From CAZCZZ01 sp964503335 (GTDB taxonomy: Bacteria; Verrucomicrobiota; Kiritimatiellia; CAIVKH01), in the NCBI GenBank assembly GCA_964503335.1, contig CAZCZZ010000023.1, forward strand, positions 1 to 57,846: a stretch of 57,846 bases of DNA, in the 5' to 3' direction. The notes under the pieces are model-generated. The model had not been told where the DNA came from and ran no database searches. It saw nothing but the letters and a program-made list of their open reading frames with translations. The position numbers were made by a program, and so were the translations under genes. Of the stretch, positions 7,237-16,681 are shown piece after piece. The number at the start of each line of letters is the position of its first letter. The first letter of the stretch is position 1.

Positions 7237-9039
7237 GTGGCGAAGGTGGAACTCTTCTTCGTAGCACTCGGTTTGGCGATTGTTCTCGGACCGTTGATCC
7301 TATCCATCGCGGCCATGTCCTCCGCAAGCCGGACGCGGCGCGAAGTGGAGGAACTGCGCAGGCTCTTGAACCAGTCGCCTCCGGCCAATCCTGCGCCATC
7401 CATTCTTCAGCCGCCGCCCGCCGCGCCAAAGGCAGCGGAGTCATCCGGGCCGAAACCGTTGTACGCGATTCCGCCGCCCGTGTTGCCTCTCTCGAAACCA
7501 CTGCCGCCGCCGGTGCCGGTGAAGAAGTCGGAAGGTCTCGAAGTTGCGCTCGGCGGAAAGGCCGCGAGCTTCATCGGCATCGCGGCCATTGTAATCTCCA
7601 TCGTGCTCTTTGTGGGATACGCGATACGCGAGGGGTGGATCGGACCGGCGATCCGTATCGGCCTCGGACTTGTGAGTGCGGGCGTGATGATCGCCATCGG
7701 CCACGGCTTCCATCGTCGCGGTGAAACGCACCGCGCCCTTGCGCGTGCGCTGACCGGCGGCGGCGCGTCGCTCTTCTTCTTCTCCGTGTACGCCGCGTAC
7801 GGCTTCTACGGCCTCATCGGAACCAGCGTGGCCGCGATCGGACTCGTGCTGAGCGCCGTGGGCGTGCTGGGACTGTCTCTGCTCTACAACAGCCAGGCGG
7901 TCGCGATCCTCGGCACGCTGGGCGCGTTTATTACGCCGACGCTTGTCGGTGCGGACTATGGGACGGGTCTCTTTCCCATGACCTACATCGCCGTGGTCAA
8001 TATTCCGGTGCTCGCGCTGGGCTATTCGAAATCGTGGCGCTGGCTCATCGGCCTCGCCTTCGCTGCCACGTGGATCGTGACGGTTGTCCGGAACGCTGTA
8101 GATTTGACCGGCCACTGGCGTACCTCGATTGTCTATATGACGATCTTCCACATCCAGTACGGGGCCCTGAATATCCTGCAGTCGAGGCAGCCGCGCACAA
8201 CCACGCAGGCGGCGTTCGACACAGCGCGCCTTCTCTTCTCCGGCCTGACCCTCAGCGTCGGAGCCGTGGCGAACCTGCAGGTGGCCAACTTTACGGGCTG
8301 GATCGGACCGGCGCTTTTTATCGTCGCCGCAGTCCACGCGATCGCCGCCTTCTGGATGCACCGGCGATTGCAGGGCTGCAAGCATGAGGCGATGGGTTGC
8401 GCGGTGATTGCCGTGATGGCCGCGGCGTCGGCGATTCCGGTGGAGGCGAGGGGACTTCGCCTCGCGCTGGGCTGGGGACTTTCCGGAGCCATCGTCGCCT
8501 GGCTCGCGGCACGCACATCCGCATCGATCTTCTCGCTCATCGGGCTCATGCTGGGTGTCTTTGCATTCGCCGTGGCGGCGGACGAAAACCACCAAATCCT
8601 CCCCATGTTTACGAACGCGTCCTTCGGGACTGCTGTCCTGATGTGCCTGCTGCTCGGTTTCCAGGCCTGGGTGCAGCGCACGACGAACCGGCGATGGGCG
8701 AAGGCGGTGAACGTGGTGGCGATTCTGTGTCTTATCGGCCTGGTCACCGATGAACTCAGCGACTGGTCCCACGCGGCGATCTCCGTGTGGTGGGCTGTCG
8801 CGGCACTGCTGCTGGCATTCTTCGGCCTCTTCTACCGCCGCACCTATGTGCGCTACCTCGCGCTGATTCTTTTCGCGGTCACGATCCTCAAGGTGTTCTT
8901 CGTCGACCTGGGCGACCTCAGGGGCCTGCCGCGCATCGGGGCGTTCTTCATCCTGGGCGCCTTGCTGCTGGTGCTTTCGTATGCCTATCAGCGTGTGGCG
9001 CCGATGCTGACCGGCGAAAGCAGCGAGGAACCGGCCTGA
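7237..9039 (+). CDS. DUF2339 polytopic membrane protein
   Basis: About 600 aa. It begins with one membrane helix (VELFFVALGLAIVLGPLIL), then a charged segment (RTRREVEELRRLL), a Pro-rich linker (about residues 50-110) and some 14-16 predicted membrane helices to the end. KAASFIGIAAIVISIVLFVGYAIREGWIG and LTGGGASLFFFSVYAAYGFY-like segments are characteristic of DUF2339, whose function is unknown. The GTG at 7237 was chosen because AAGGA lies 5 bases upstream. It starts 7 bases after the glycosyltransferase stop and overlaps the DUF3999 gene (TGATG). Confidence 0.85.
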   Translation: MAKVELFFVALGLAIVLGPLILSIAAMSSASRTRREVEELRRLLNQSPPANPAPSILQPPPAAPKAAESSGPKPLYAIPPPVLPLSKPLPPPVPVKKSEGLEVALGGKAASFIGIAAIVISIVLFVGYAIREGWIGPAIRIGLGLVSAGVMIAIGHGFHRRGETHRALARALTGGGASLFFFSVYAAYGFYGLIGTSVAAIGLVLSAVGVLGLSLLYNSQAVAILGTLGAFITPTLVGADYGTGLFPMTYIAVVNIPVLALGYSKSWRWLIGLAFAATWIVTVVRNAVDLTGHWRTSIVYMTIFHIQYGALNILQSRQPRTTTQAAFDTARLLFSGLTLSVGAVANLQVANFTGWIGPALFIVAAVHAIAAFWMHRRLQGCKHEAMGCAVIAVMAAASAIPVEARGLRLALGWGLSGAIVAWLAARTSASIFSLIGLMLGVFAFAVAADENHQILPMFTNASFGTAVLMCLLLGFQAWVQRTTNRRWAKAVNVVAILCLIGLVTDELSDWSHAAISVWWAVAALLLAFFGLFYRRTYVRYLALILFAVTILKVFFVDLGDLRGLPRIGAFFILGALLLVLSYAYQRVAPMLTGESSEEPA

Positions 9040-10280
9040 TGCAGCGCGGCGCGGCATGCTGTTCGCTGGTGATCGCTGCGTGGGCGCATGCGTCGGAGCC
9101 GCGCGCCGAGTTTTCGTGGCGCTTTGAGATCAAGGATGTCGCGCCTTCGGGCGAGGTGTTCCTTGTTAAAGTGCCCGACGCGATGTACGACGGCGCACAG
9201 TCGTTTCCGAACGATATCCGCGTATTCGGTGGCGACGGAACATCGTGGTCCTTCTTCCCGTGGTCGCCTCCCGCTTCGGATGAACCCGCCTACGTGTCCT
9301 CGAAATGGGAATCGAAGGCCGCGGAAGATGTGTCGGGACCCTTCAAGGAGTGCCTCGTCAGCGTCAGCAGCGCCGAGGGCGAGGAGACGCTACACAACCG
9401 GATCGTTGTATCCACCAGCGGTTCGGATTTTGTGCGACGCGTCACGTTGTCCGGTTCCGCCGACGGCGAGTCGTGGGTGCCGGTCGGCGAAGGCTATCTG
9501 GTGGACCAAGCCCACGGTGCGCGCGTTCGCAACCAGGCGATCGATTATCGACCTTGCACCCTCCCTCAATTGAGGGTTTGTGTGTATCCCAACGCACGTG
9601 ATGCCTCGGAGTCCTTTGAGATCCGGGATGTTGCCCTTCAGTATCTCGTCCCCGCTGCAACGCGACTTGAGGAAGTCCCGCTCGCGAAATCCAGCGATGA
9701 AAAGCATGAGGAACGCGAAGGTGTCCAGTCCCTCTTCTTCGACACCGGCGCGCGCAATCGCCCGCTGCGCGAGCTCCGGATCTCCGGCGAACGCGATGAA
9801 TACGCGATGCCCGTCAAGGTGTACGGCAGGAACGATGAGACGAACGCATGGCGTTGGGTGGCGGATGGCGGCATTCACCGCAACGGCGAACAGGTTCGTG
9901 ATGTCGTCAGCGTGAACGGGTCGTCCTTCCGCCATGTGCGCATCGATCTCTATCACTACGAGGATCGACCTTTTGAAGCCGTGTCCGTGAAGGCCTGGCG
10001 CGCGCCGCAGTATCTCGTCATCGAGTCGAAAGGCGGCAGCGCAAAGATCTATGCCGGCTCGCCCCGCGTGACCCTGCCGCGCTTCGACCTGCAATTCCGC
10101 ATCGCGTCATCGAAGATCGCGGCGACCGCCGAGAAGGGCCTGGGAGAGCGCCGCCACAATCCGTACCACCTCGTGATCGTTCTGCGCTCCTACGGAAAAT
10201 GGCTCATCTGGGCCGGGGTGGGGGTCGTGCTTCTGCTGGTGGGACTGGCGATTGCGAAGAAGATTCGAGCTGCCGCGTAG
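9039..10280 (+). CDS. DUF3999 family exported membrane-anchored protein
   Basis: Predicted 413 aa. A signal peptide (about residues 1-19, ending AHAS) is followed by a long beta-rich region with two similar lobes (FSWRFEIKDVAP, LSGSADGESWVPVGEG; LRELRISG, RHVRIDLYHYED) and a single C-terminal membrane helix (about 385-405) with a basic tail. DUF3999 proteins are typically encoded beside DUF2339, as here. The ATG overlaps the DUF2339 stop, indicating translational coupling. The pair probably works together at the envelope, but no function is established. Confidence 0.8.
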   Translation: MQRGAACCSLVIAAWAHASEPRAEFSWRFEIKDVAPSGEVFLVKVPDAMYDGAQSFPNDIRVFGGDGTSWSFFPWSPPASDEPAYVSSKWESKAAEDVSGPFKECLVSVSSAEGEETLHNRIVVSTSGSDFVRRVTLSGSADGESWVPVGEGYLVDQAHGARVRNQAIDYRPCTLPQLRVCVYPNARDASESFEIRDVALQYLVPAATRLEEVPLAKSSDEKHEEREGVQSLFFDTGARNRPLRELRISGERDEYAMPVKVYGRNDETNAWRWVADGGIHRNGEQVRDVVSVNGSSFRHVRIDLYHYEDRPFEAVSVKAWRAPQYLVIESKGGSAKIYAGSPRVTLPRFDLQFRIASSKIAATAEKGLGERRHNPYHLVIVLRSYGKWLIWAGVGVVLLLVGLAIAKKIRAAA

Positions 10281-10291
10281 GGATTTGGTGA

Positions 10292-10349
10292 GGCGAACCC
10301 TCCGGGCGAGCCGTCTGCCGTCTGGTGCGGCTCCGCCGGAGGCGTCGCC
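10292..10349. terminator. GGCGAACCCTCCGGG foldback repeat, copy 1 (likely bidirectional terminator)
   Basis: The left arm GGCGAACCCTCCGGGCGAG begins at 10292 (ends CC at 10312). It pairs at 17 of 21 positions with the arm at 10329-10349. It lies between convergent DUF3999 and rmuC, where a two-way terminator is expected. A better-matched copy lies at 28756-28814. Confidence 0.65.
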
Positions 10350-10366
10350 CTGCCGTCAGAGCGCCT

Positions 10367-11479
10367 CTACACCTGCTGCGATGTCGATTCCGGCAGCGCA
10401 GCCGCCGCAGGCGTGTGATCGATGCCTTTGACGAGTCCATCGATGTCTTCGAGCCGTCCTTCAACTTTCCCGAAACGCTTCTCGGCTTCCTGGAATTTCT
10501 TGAGCGAGTTCTCGAGGTGCGAGCCGACGAGGCGGAAGGATTCCCCGAAGCGCTGGTGTTCCTGTGACAGGCGCTGGATGGCTTCCAGAATCTCGCGGGC
10601 GCTTTCCTCGACGCGGAGTCCCTTCAAGCCCAGCAGGATCGTCTGGAGGTAGGCGTAGAAGCTGTTCGGTGAGACGGGAATAATGCGGCGACCGAGGGCG
10701 TATTGGAAAAGTCCCGTGTCGCCATCCTCATCCTCCTTGATGATCGTCTCGTAGTAGACGTTCTCGGCGGGAATGTACATCAGCGCGAAGTCGAACGTTC
10801 CTTCGTCGGGCCGCACATACTTCTCCGAGATGGCGTCGACATGGATGCGCACGTCGCGGATGAACTGACGCCGTGCCGCCTTTCGCTCATCGTCCGACGC
10901 GGCTTTCACGACGCGCTGGAAATTCTCGAGCGGGAACTTGGCGTCCACGGGGACGATGCCGGAATAGAGATTGATGATCGCGTCAACGCGCTGGCCGTCG
11001 CGGAACGTGTATTGGAGCGTGTAGTGCGAAGGGGGAAGAATCTGTGCGAGCAGGTCGCCGAGGAAGAGTTCGCCGAGGCTGCCGCGAAGCTTCGGGGCGC
11101 GCAGGATGTTCTGCAGGTCGCCGAGCTGCTTGCCCATATCGGTCATGCTCTGCGCGGACTTCTCGAGCTCGCCGAGCTGCTTGCTGACCTGGCTGATCAC
11201 GCGTGCGGCGTTGTCGAGCCGCGCGTCCATGCTTTGGCGTGTCGCATCGAGGTTCTGGGAAAGGCCGGACTGGATCTGCAGCAGCGACGACCGGAGGCTT
11301 TCGATCGTCTGGTTCGTCTGCCGGCTCCCGTCCTGCATCTGGTTCTGGAGGAGCTGGAGGGCAGGGTCCTGCTGCTGGAGTCGCTGATCGAGCGAGGACC
11401 GGATCCATAATGCGGCGAGGATGATGGCCACGACGAGCAATACGATTCCAGCGATCAAGTATGCGAGCAGCGGATCCAT
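10367..11479 (-). CDS. rmuC: RmuC family DNA recombination protein
   Basis: Predicted 370 aa. An N-terminal membrane helix (about residues 5-26) and a long coiled coil (about 30-130) precede the conserved RmuC nuclease-like domain: LRGSLGELFLGDLLAQILPP, VDAIINLYSGIVPVDAKFPLENF, DEGTFDFALMYIPAENVYYE, IIPVSPNSFYAYLQTI. The DAKFP and GELFL motifs are diagnostic. E. coli RmuC limits inversions at short inverted repeats, which is notable in a genome so rich in foldback repeats; that link is speculation. Convergent with DUF3999; upstream lies a repeat block, then uspA in the same orientation. Confidence 0.9.
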   Translation of the reverse strand: MDPLLAYLIAGIVLLVVAIILAALWIRSSLDQRLQQQDPALQLLQNQMQDGSRQTNQTIESLRSSLLQIQSGLSQNLDATRQSMDARLDNAARVISQVSKQLGELEKSAQSMTDMGKQLGDLQNILRAPKLRGSLGELFLGDLLAQILPPSHYTLQYTFRDGQRVDAIINLYSGIVPVDAKFPLENFQRVVKAASDDERKAARRQFIRDVRIHVDAISEKYVRPDEGTFDFALMYIPAENVYYETIIKEDEDGDTGLFQYALGRRIIPVSPNSFYAYLQTILLGLKGLRVEESAREILEAIQRLSQEHQRFGESFRLVGSHLENSLKKFQEAEKRFGKVEGRLEDIDGLVKGIDHTPAAAALPESTSQQV

Positions 11480-11538
11480 GCCGATATGTTCATGTTGATG
11501 AGCACCCTGTGCAATACGAAATCCAAGAGCCCGGATAT

Positions 11539-11707
11539 CGGAGAAGATTTGCCCACGGAGGTCACGGATTAAAAGGGATGTTCCGAAAAACCAAAATCAG
11601 TCTCTGCTCTTCCCATCCGTGCTATCCGTTACCTCCGTGGGTATAAGTTCTTCTCCGCTTTCCGTGTATTCCGTGTGTTCCGTGGGCAACTCCGGACATC
11701 TTCTCCG
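11539..11707. repeat. CCGTG-unit foldback repeat upstream of rmuC
   Basis: Nested inverted repeats: CGGAGAAGAT (11539-11548) pairs with ATCTTCTCCG (11698-11707). CCCACGGAGGTCACGGAT (11552-11569) pairs 17 of 18 with the complement of 11624-11641. TCCGTGGG (11679-11686) can also pair with CCCACGGA. Between them are staggered TTCCGTGTA and TTCCGTGTG units. No gene is seen between rmuC and uspA. Confidence 0.75.
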
Positions 11708-11730
11708 AATAACGAAACCAGCCCGGTCTT

Positions 11731-12573
11731 CTATCGAACGAGCATCACGGGCAGGCGTGTGTGCTGGATGAGGTGGGTGGTGGTGCTGCCGAGGATCATG
11801 TGGCGGACTTTGCTGTGGCCGTAGGCGCCCACGACGATCATCGAGCAATCCAGCTCGGAGGCTTTCTGCAGAATGATGCGCTCCGGTTCGCCGGCGACGA
11901 CAAGATTCGCCGCGGCGCATTCATGGGCTCGCGCGAGCTTGATGCCGTCCTCGGAAACCTCGATCGCCCGCGCCGCATCGCCTTCTTCATCGACAGTCAG
12001 GATGACGAGGGGAACTGTCAGGGCCGTGGCGAGTTCGACAGCCTCATGCAGTGCGCGGCTGGCGTGTCCGCTGCCGTCGTATGCGACGAGGATGCGCGTG
12101 ACAGGGGTGTCCGCGTTCGGGACGACGAGGCAGGGCTTGATCGAGTGACGAATCACGCGTTCGACGGTTGAACCCGTGAAGCCGCCGGACCAATCCTCGT
12201 GTTCGCCGCGCTGACCGAGCACGACAAGCTCCGTGCGCGTTTCCTCTTCGAGGATGATCTTGGCGGGATGGCCCATGCGGACCAGGGTTTCCGCGGTGAC
12301 GCCCTGCTTCTCGCACTGATCCTGGAACGCCTGCATGATCGTCTCGCCCTTGGTTTCCATCAGCTCGCGAAACTGGGAAAGCTGGCCGCTGAACGGCTGC
12401 GCACCGATCCAGCCGGAGATATCCGCCATCAGCGGGCCTTCCAGCATGCGGGAATCGAGAACGTGCAGGCCGGTGAGCCGCGCGCCAAGCCGCTTCGCGA
12501 GGATGATTGCGAACGCAGACGCCGCGTCGCTGTTTGATGAACCGTCCGTGCAGGCGAGGATGAGCTTGATCAT
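11731..12573 (-). CDS. Universal stress protein with two UspA domains
   Basis: Predicted 280 aa, two tandem UspA (alpha/beta, nucleotide-binding) domains, about residues 1-152 and 158-280. Both carry the ATP-type G-x2-G-x9-11-G-(S/T) signature: GQRGEHEDWSGGFTGST in the first and GAYGHSKVRHMILGST in the second. Domain starts ILACTDGS and ILVAYDGS are typical. Such proteins are cytoplasmic stress or energy sensors. A CGAGG ribosome-binding site lies just upstream of the ATG. Monocistronic, divergent from the DUF5329 gene. Confidence 0.92.
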   Translation of the reverse strand: MIKLILACTDGSSNSDAASAFAIILAKRLGARLTGLHVLDSRMLEGPLMADISGWIGAQPFSGQLSQFRELMETKGETIMQAFQDQCEKQGVTAETLVRMGHPAKIILEEETRTELVVLGQRGEHEDWSGGFTGSTVERVIRHSIKPCLVVPNADTPVTRILVAYDGSGHASRALHEAVELATALTVPLVILTVDEEGDAARAIEVSEDGIKLARAHECAAANLVVAGEPERIILQKASELDCSMIVVGAYGHSKVRHMILGSTTTHLIQHTRLPVMLVR

Positions 12574-12710
12574 GGTAAACCTCGTGTTGATTGGAGGTTA
12601 CCACGCGCCGCGTCTGATGGGAAGCTTGTGTTGTGGAGTGACTGTTAGGAAATCAGGACATCAGAATCTGCCATTCGCATCCATGAAACGCCGTGTTATA
12701 TGTCCTGCTG

Positions 12711-13070
12711 ATGAAGAGACTGATTGCGATCCTGATGTTGCTGGTCACGTCCGTTGCACGAGGTGCGGACGCGACTCATGACGAGGAGATCGAGCACCTG
12801 ATCCGCTTTGTGGAGGAATCTGAGGTCGTGTTCATCCGGAACGGATCGGACCACACGGCGGCTGATGCGGCGGAGCACATCAAGAAGAAGAGGGAGCACT
12901 TCAAGAATCGGATCAAATCGGCGGAGGACTTTATCGCGTTGGCCGCGTCGGGGAGCATTGTGGGTAAGGAACCCTATCGGATTCGTATGAAGGATGGCAC
13001 GACCATGACCTCGGCGGCCTGGCTCGGTGCGGAGTTGAAGCGATTGAGGGAGGGGCCACGCCATGAATAA
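12711..13070 (+). CDS. DUF5329 family small exported protein
   Basis: Predicted 119 aa. Signal peptide MKRLIAILMLLVTSVARGA (about residues 1-19). The mature part has the family pattern EIEHLIRFVEESEVVFIRNG, AAEHIKKKREHF, SAEDFIALAASGSIVGKEPY and WLGAELKRL. Function unknown; periplasmic location predicted. An earlier in-frame ATG at 12693 would put extra residues before the signal peptide, so 12711 is preferred. It overlaps the next gene by 8 bases. Confidence 0.75.
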   Translation: MKRLIAILMLLVTSVARGADATHDEEIEHLIRFVEESEVVFIRNGSDHTAADAAEHIKKKREHFKNRIKSAEDFIALAASGSIVGKEPYRIRMKDGTTMTSAAWLGAELKRLREGPRHE

Positions 13071-13431
13071 GTCACTTAAGGCGCCGGTCAGCGTTGATGC
13101 ATACATCGCAGGCTATCCGCTGGAAGTGCGGAAGGTTCTGCGTGCGGTTAGGGCGGCGATACGGAAGGCGGCGCCGGGGGCGACGGAGAAGATTGGCTAT
13201 GGGATTCCGACGTTTGTGCTCCACGGCAATCTGGTCCACTTCGCGGCGTGGAAGAAGCACATCGGGTTCTACCCGGCGTCTTCAGGGATCCGGCAGTTCA
13301 AGAAGGAGCTGGCGGCGTACGAGAGCGCAAAGGGGTCGGTTCAGTTTCCCCTGGATAGACCTATGCCGCGGGGCTTGATCCGGAAGATAGTGAAGTTCCG
13401 GGTGAAAGAGAACACGGAGAGGGTGCGCTAG
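13063..13431 (+). CDS. DUF1801 (YdhG/Fra-like) protein
   Basis: Predicted 122 aa, cytoplasmic. The family pattern is clear: VDAYIAGYPLEVRKVLRAVRAAIRKAAPGATEKIGYGIPTF, then a beta sheet (LVHFAAWKKHIGFYP) and a C-terminal RPMPRGLIRKIVKFRV. Related small proteins share the frataxin-like YdhG fold; a metal-related role has been proposed for some members but is not shown here. Coupled by overlap to the DUF5329 gene. Confidence 0.85.
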   Translation: MNKSLKAPVSVDAYIAGYPLEVRKVLRAVRAAIRKAAPGATEKIGYGIPTFVLHGNLVHFAAWKKHIGFYPASSGIRQFKKELAAYESAKGSVQFPLDRPMPRGLIRKIVKFRVKENTERVR

Positions 13432-13514
13432 CGGATTCCATCGGGTCTTGACCGCCCAAAACGCGTCAGAGCTCCCGCTTGATTGAAGCGACGGCACAAG
13501 GTTACTCTCACCCG

Positions 13515-16046
13515 ATGGCTGTGAAGAAAGAGATTGTCCGCACCGGTTGGCGCGAGGCGATGGGGATCCTGCTTCTGGCGGGGTGTATCATCGGCCTGCT
13601 CAGCGTCTATTCCTTTGATCCCCATGATATTGCGGCGCTGGCCCAGCCGCCGAACAACCCGGTGGTCAACTTTATAGGTCCCATGGGTGCCGGCTTTGCA
13701 TTCCTGACCTTCATGACGCTCGGCGTATGCGGCTATCTGTTCCCCGCTGGCTTGGCCTACGTCGGCCTGCTTTGTCTCTTCAAGAGAGAGGGGCGTGTCT
13801 GGCCGAAGGCGGTTTGGATGCTCACGCTCCTTGTGGCGCTGGCGTGCCTTGTCGAACTGAAGCCGGAGACATGGGAAGCGCTTCGCGGGCGACTGAACAT
13901 CGGCAGCCCCGGCGGTCTGGCGGGCTATCTCCTATCCACGAAGCTATTCGTCTCGCTCATGGGATCGGTGGGGACTGCGATCCTCGGCGTGGCCATGGTT
14001 CTCGTCAGCCTCGTCCTCCTTTTCGACGTTAAACCCGTGGTCGTCGGCCGCCAGATATGGGCTTACCTCGTCGCACTCATCGAACGCGTCGAGGCGTGGC
14101 GCCGGAGCAGGCTCGATGCGATGGGCCAGATGGCGGAAGAAGAGCGCGACCTTGCAAAGAAGCGTCGCCGCCTTGAGCAGTCGCTCGCCGGTCGCGATAT
14201 TGAAGAAGCCGTGCCGAAGGCTGCCGCTGCGGCAGTCGATGCCGAGAAGACAGCGAAGGACAGCTGGCGTGATCGCGTTCGTGCCGAGGCCCAGGAGAAG
14301 GCGGCTCGCGTAGCCGCCGTCAAGGTGGAGCCGGCCGAGGAGGAAGTTCCCGAGCCTGAGCCCGTACCCGCCGTCGAGGAATCTGCCGAAGTCGAAGAAG
14401 AGGCGCCTGCCCTCGTAGAGAAAGCCACGGAGCTCGTGAAGGCCGTCCGCGCGCGGGTCAAGAGCGCGGAGAAGACCAACGCGGAAAAGGAAAGCCTGGT
14501 CGCCTCGCAGGGCGTGCTCCCGCCGATGTCCGGTTCCTTCACGCTCCCGCCGATCACGCTGCTGGACGCGGTCCCGCCGGAGAAGGAGCGCGAGATCAAG
14601 GCGGACTTCTCCCTCAGCGCCCAGGTGCTGAAGGAGACGATGGCGGAGTTCGGCATCGATGTCGAAGTGACGAACGTCGAGAAGGGGCCGGTAGTGACGC
14701 GCTACGAGCTGCTGCCCGCGCCCGGCGTGCGCGTCGAACGCATTGCTGCGCTGAGCAACAACATCGGCCTCGCGATGAAGGCGGAAAGCGTACGTGTGCA
14801 GGCTCCGATCCCGGGCAAGGGCGTCGTGGGTATCGAAGTGCCGAACCCCAAGACCACGATGGTTTTCATGCGCGAGATCATGGAGAGCGACGAGTGGAAG
14901 AACAGCAAGGCGGCGCTGCCGCTCGCGTTGGGCAAGGATGTGGGTGGCCGTGTGCTCGTCTCGGACCTCGCGGACATGCCGCACATGCTCATCGCCGGGG
15001 CCACAGGCGCGGGCAAGACGGTCTGCATGAATTCCATACTCGCCGGGCTTCTCCTGACGCGTTCACCCGAACAGATGCGGCTGATGCTGATCGACCCGAA
15101 GATCGTCGAATTCGCGGGCTACAATCACCTGCCGCACCTGGTCGTGCCGGTCATCACGGACTCGAAGAAGGTCAGCCTCGGCCTGCGCTGGGCGATCAAC
15201 GAGATGGAGAAGCGCTACAAGCTGTTCGCGAAGGTCGGCGTGCGCAATATCAAGTCGTTCAACTCACGGCCGATTGTGAAGCAGCCGGACCTGTTCGCTG
15301 AAGCCGGCGCGGGTGACGCGGCGATGCCGCCACCGGACGAGGAAGCGGCGGAGCAGATTCCCGATCGCGTGCCGTATATTGTCGTGGTCGTGGACGAGTT
15401 GGCCGACCTGATGCTCGTGGCGCAGGCGGAAGTGGAAAACCAGATTGCTCGACTTGCCCAGCTCTCGCGCGCCGTCGGCATCCACATGATCATCGCGACG
15501 CAGCGCCCGTCGGTGAATGTCATCACGGGCACGATCAAGGCAAACTTCCCCGCGCGTATCTCGTTCCAGGTGGCGCAGAAGACGGACAGCCGCACGATCC
15601 TGGACGCGGCCGGCGCCGACAAGCTGCTGGGCAAGGGCGACATGTTGTTCCTGCCCCCGGGCACGGGGCGACTCACCCGCGCGCAGGGCACGATGACGAC
15701 GGACGCCGAGATTCATCGCGTGATCGAGCACTGGAAGTCCCAGGGCGTGCCGCAGTACGAGACGGCGATCAAGGACAAGATCGAGGGCAAGTCCGTCGAC
15801 CTGCCTGACATGGAGGAAGACGACGAGCTGATCCAGGCCGCGATGGAGATCATCCGCCAGACCCGTCGCGCCTCCACCTCGTCATTGCAACGCCGGCTGC
15901 GCATCGGCTATACCCGTGCCGCCCGCGTGATGGACATGCTGGAGCAGAAGGGCATCGTGGGGCCGGCTCAGGGGTCGGATCCGCGGGAAATCCTTATCGA
16001 TCTTGACGGCGAAGTTCCGTCCAACGAGATGCAGAAGACTGAGTAA
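13515..16046 (+). CDS. ftsK: FtsK/SpoIIIE DNA translocase
   Basis: Predicted 843 aa. Four membrane helices at the N-terminus (about residues 13-185), a charged Glu/Lys/Ala-rich linker (about 205-330), then the motor: alpha domain (FGIDVEVTNVEKGPVVTRYELLP), Walker A GATGAGKT (about 494-501), Walker B VVVDELADLM, and IATQRPSVNVITGTIKANFPAR-like sensor segment. The C-terminal winged-helix gamma domain (QTRRASTSSLQRRLRIGYTRAARVMD), which reads polar DNA motifs, is present. It pumps chromosome ends across the closing septum. The start at 13515 keeps MAVKKEIVRTGWRE before the first helix. First gene of a run reaching 21382. Confidence 0.95.
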   Translation: MAVKKEIVRTGWREAMGILLLAGCIIGLLSVYSFDPHDIAALAQPPNNPVVNFIGPMGAGFAFLTFMTLGVCGYLFPAGLAYVGLLCLFKREGRVWPKAVWMLTLLVALACLVELKPETWEALRGRLNIGSPGGLAGYLLSTKLFVSLMGSVGTAILGVAMVLVSLVLLFDVKPVVVGRQIWAYLVALIERVEAWRRSRLDAMGQMAEEERDLAKKRRRLEQSLAGRDIEEAVPKAAAAAVDAEKTAKDSWRDRVRAEAQEKAARVAAVKVEPAEEEVPEPEPVPAVEESAEVEEEAPALVEKATELVKAVRARVKSAEKTNAEKESLVASQGVLPPMSGSFTLPPITLLDAVPPEKEREIKADFSLSAQVLKETMAEFGIDVEVTNVEKGPVVTRYELLPAPGVRVERIAALSNNIGLAMKAESVRVQAPIPGKGVVGIEVPNPKTTMVFMREIMESDEWKNSKAALPLALGKDVGGRVLVSDLADMPHMLIAGATGAGKTVCMNSILAGLLLTRSPEQMRLMLIDPKIVEFAGYNHLPHLVVPVITDSKKVSLGLRWAINEMEKRYKLFAKVGVRNIKSFNSRPIVKQPDLFAEAGAGDAAMPPPDEEAAEQIPDRVPYIVVVVDELADLMLVAQAEVENQIARLAQLSRAVGIHMIIATQRPSVNVITGTIKANFPARISFQVAQKTDSRTILDAAGADKLLGKGDMLFLPPGTGRLTRAQGTMTTDAEIHRVIEHWKSQGVPQYETAIKDKIEGKSVDLPDMEEDDELIQAAMEIIRQTRRASTSSLQRRLRIGYTRAARVMDMLEQKGIVGPAQGSDPREILIDLDGEVPSNEMQKTE

Positions 16047-16051
16047 ATGGC

Positions 16052-16681
16052 ATGGAAACCCTTGGTGACAAACTGCGCGCCGCGCGCCTGAAGAAGAAGG
16101 CATCTACCTCCGAGGCGGCGGCGAGCACGCGCATCAAGATCCAGCACATCGAGGCGATGGAGAATAACGCCTTCGACCGCATCCCGGCGCCGACCTACGC
16201 CAAGGGGTTCATCAAGCTTTATGCCGAGTATCTCGGACTTCCTCACGGGCCGCTCGTGAAAGAGTACGTGGACCGGTACATGCCGCATACCCGTCCGAGC
16301 ATCGTGCCCGACGAAGATACGCCGCAGCGACCCGGGCAGAAGCCGCTGATCACGAACATGGAATCGCATGTGAAGGATCCGGAGCCGGCATCCAAGGTTC
16401 CCGCAATCAGCTTCAACGTTGATTTCAAGCGCATCCTTGACCCGGTCAAGGTGCTGCTCCTGAAGATTCCCTTGAAGCGCCTGGCCTCCGTGCTGGGCGT
16501 GATCGCCGTGGCGTCGCTGCTCGTTGTCGGCGTCAGTCGATGTGTGTCGACCATGAAGCTGGCCGCTGCGGAAAAACAAGAACAGCCGAAGGCGGAGAAG
16601 GGTGTTGAGCGACCGCGCGCGGCCGGCGGTTTCGTCCGCGAACCTCCCGAGCCCTACCTGACCACGTCACAACAGCCATGA
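16052..16681 (+). CDS. RodZ-like membrane protein with Xre-type HTH
   Basis: Predicted 209 aa. Residues 1-70 form the RodZ-type helix-turn-helix domain (LGDKLRAARLKKKASTSEAA, TRIKIQHIEAMENNAFDRIP, APTYAKGFIKLYAEYLGL). A linker precedes a single membrane helix (about 148-168) and a short charged tail. RodZ links MreB filaments to the elongation machinery. This protein lacks the long periplasmic beta domain of E. coli RodZ. Position between ftsK and pgsA matches a neighbourhood seen in many bacteria. It starts 5 bases after ftsK and overlaps pgsA by 4 bases. Confidence 0.85.
   Translation: METLGDKLRAARLKKKASTSEAAASTRIKIQHIEAMENNAFDRIPAPTYAKGFIKLYAEYLGLPHGPLVKEYVDRYMPHTRPSIVPDEDTPQRPGQKPLITNMESHVKDPEPASKVPAISFNVDFKRILDPVKVLLLKIPLKRLASVLGVIAVASLLVVGVSRCVSTMKLAAAEKQEQPKAEKGVERPRAAGGFVREPPEPYLTTSQQP

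Noticed and set aside
7441..9057. 538-codon frame antisense to the DUF2339 gene
   Set aside because: Shadow of a high-GC gene: the product is Arg/His/Glu-rich without any domain, while the sense strand has a clear membrane protein.
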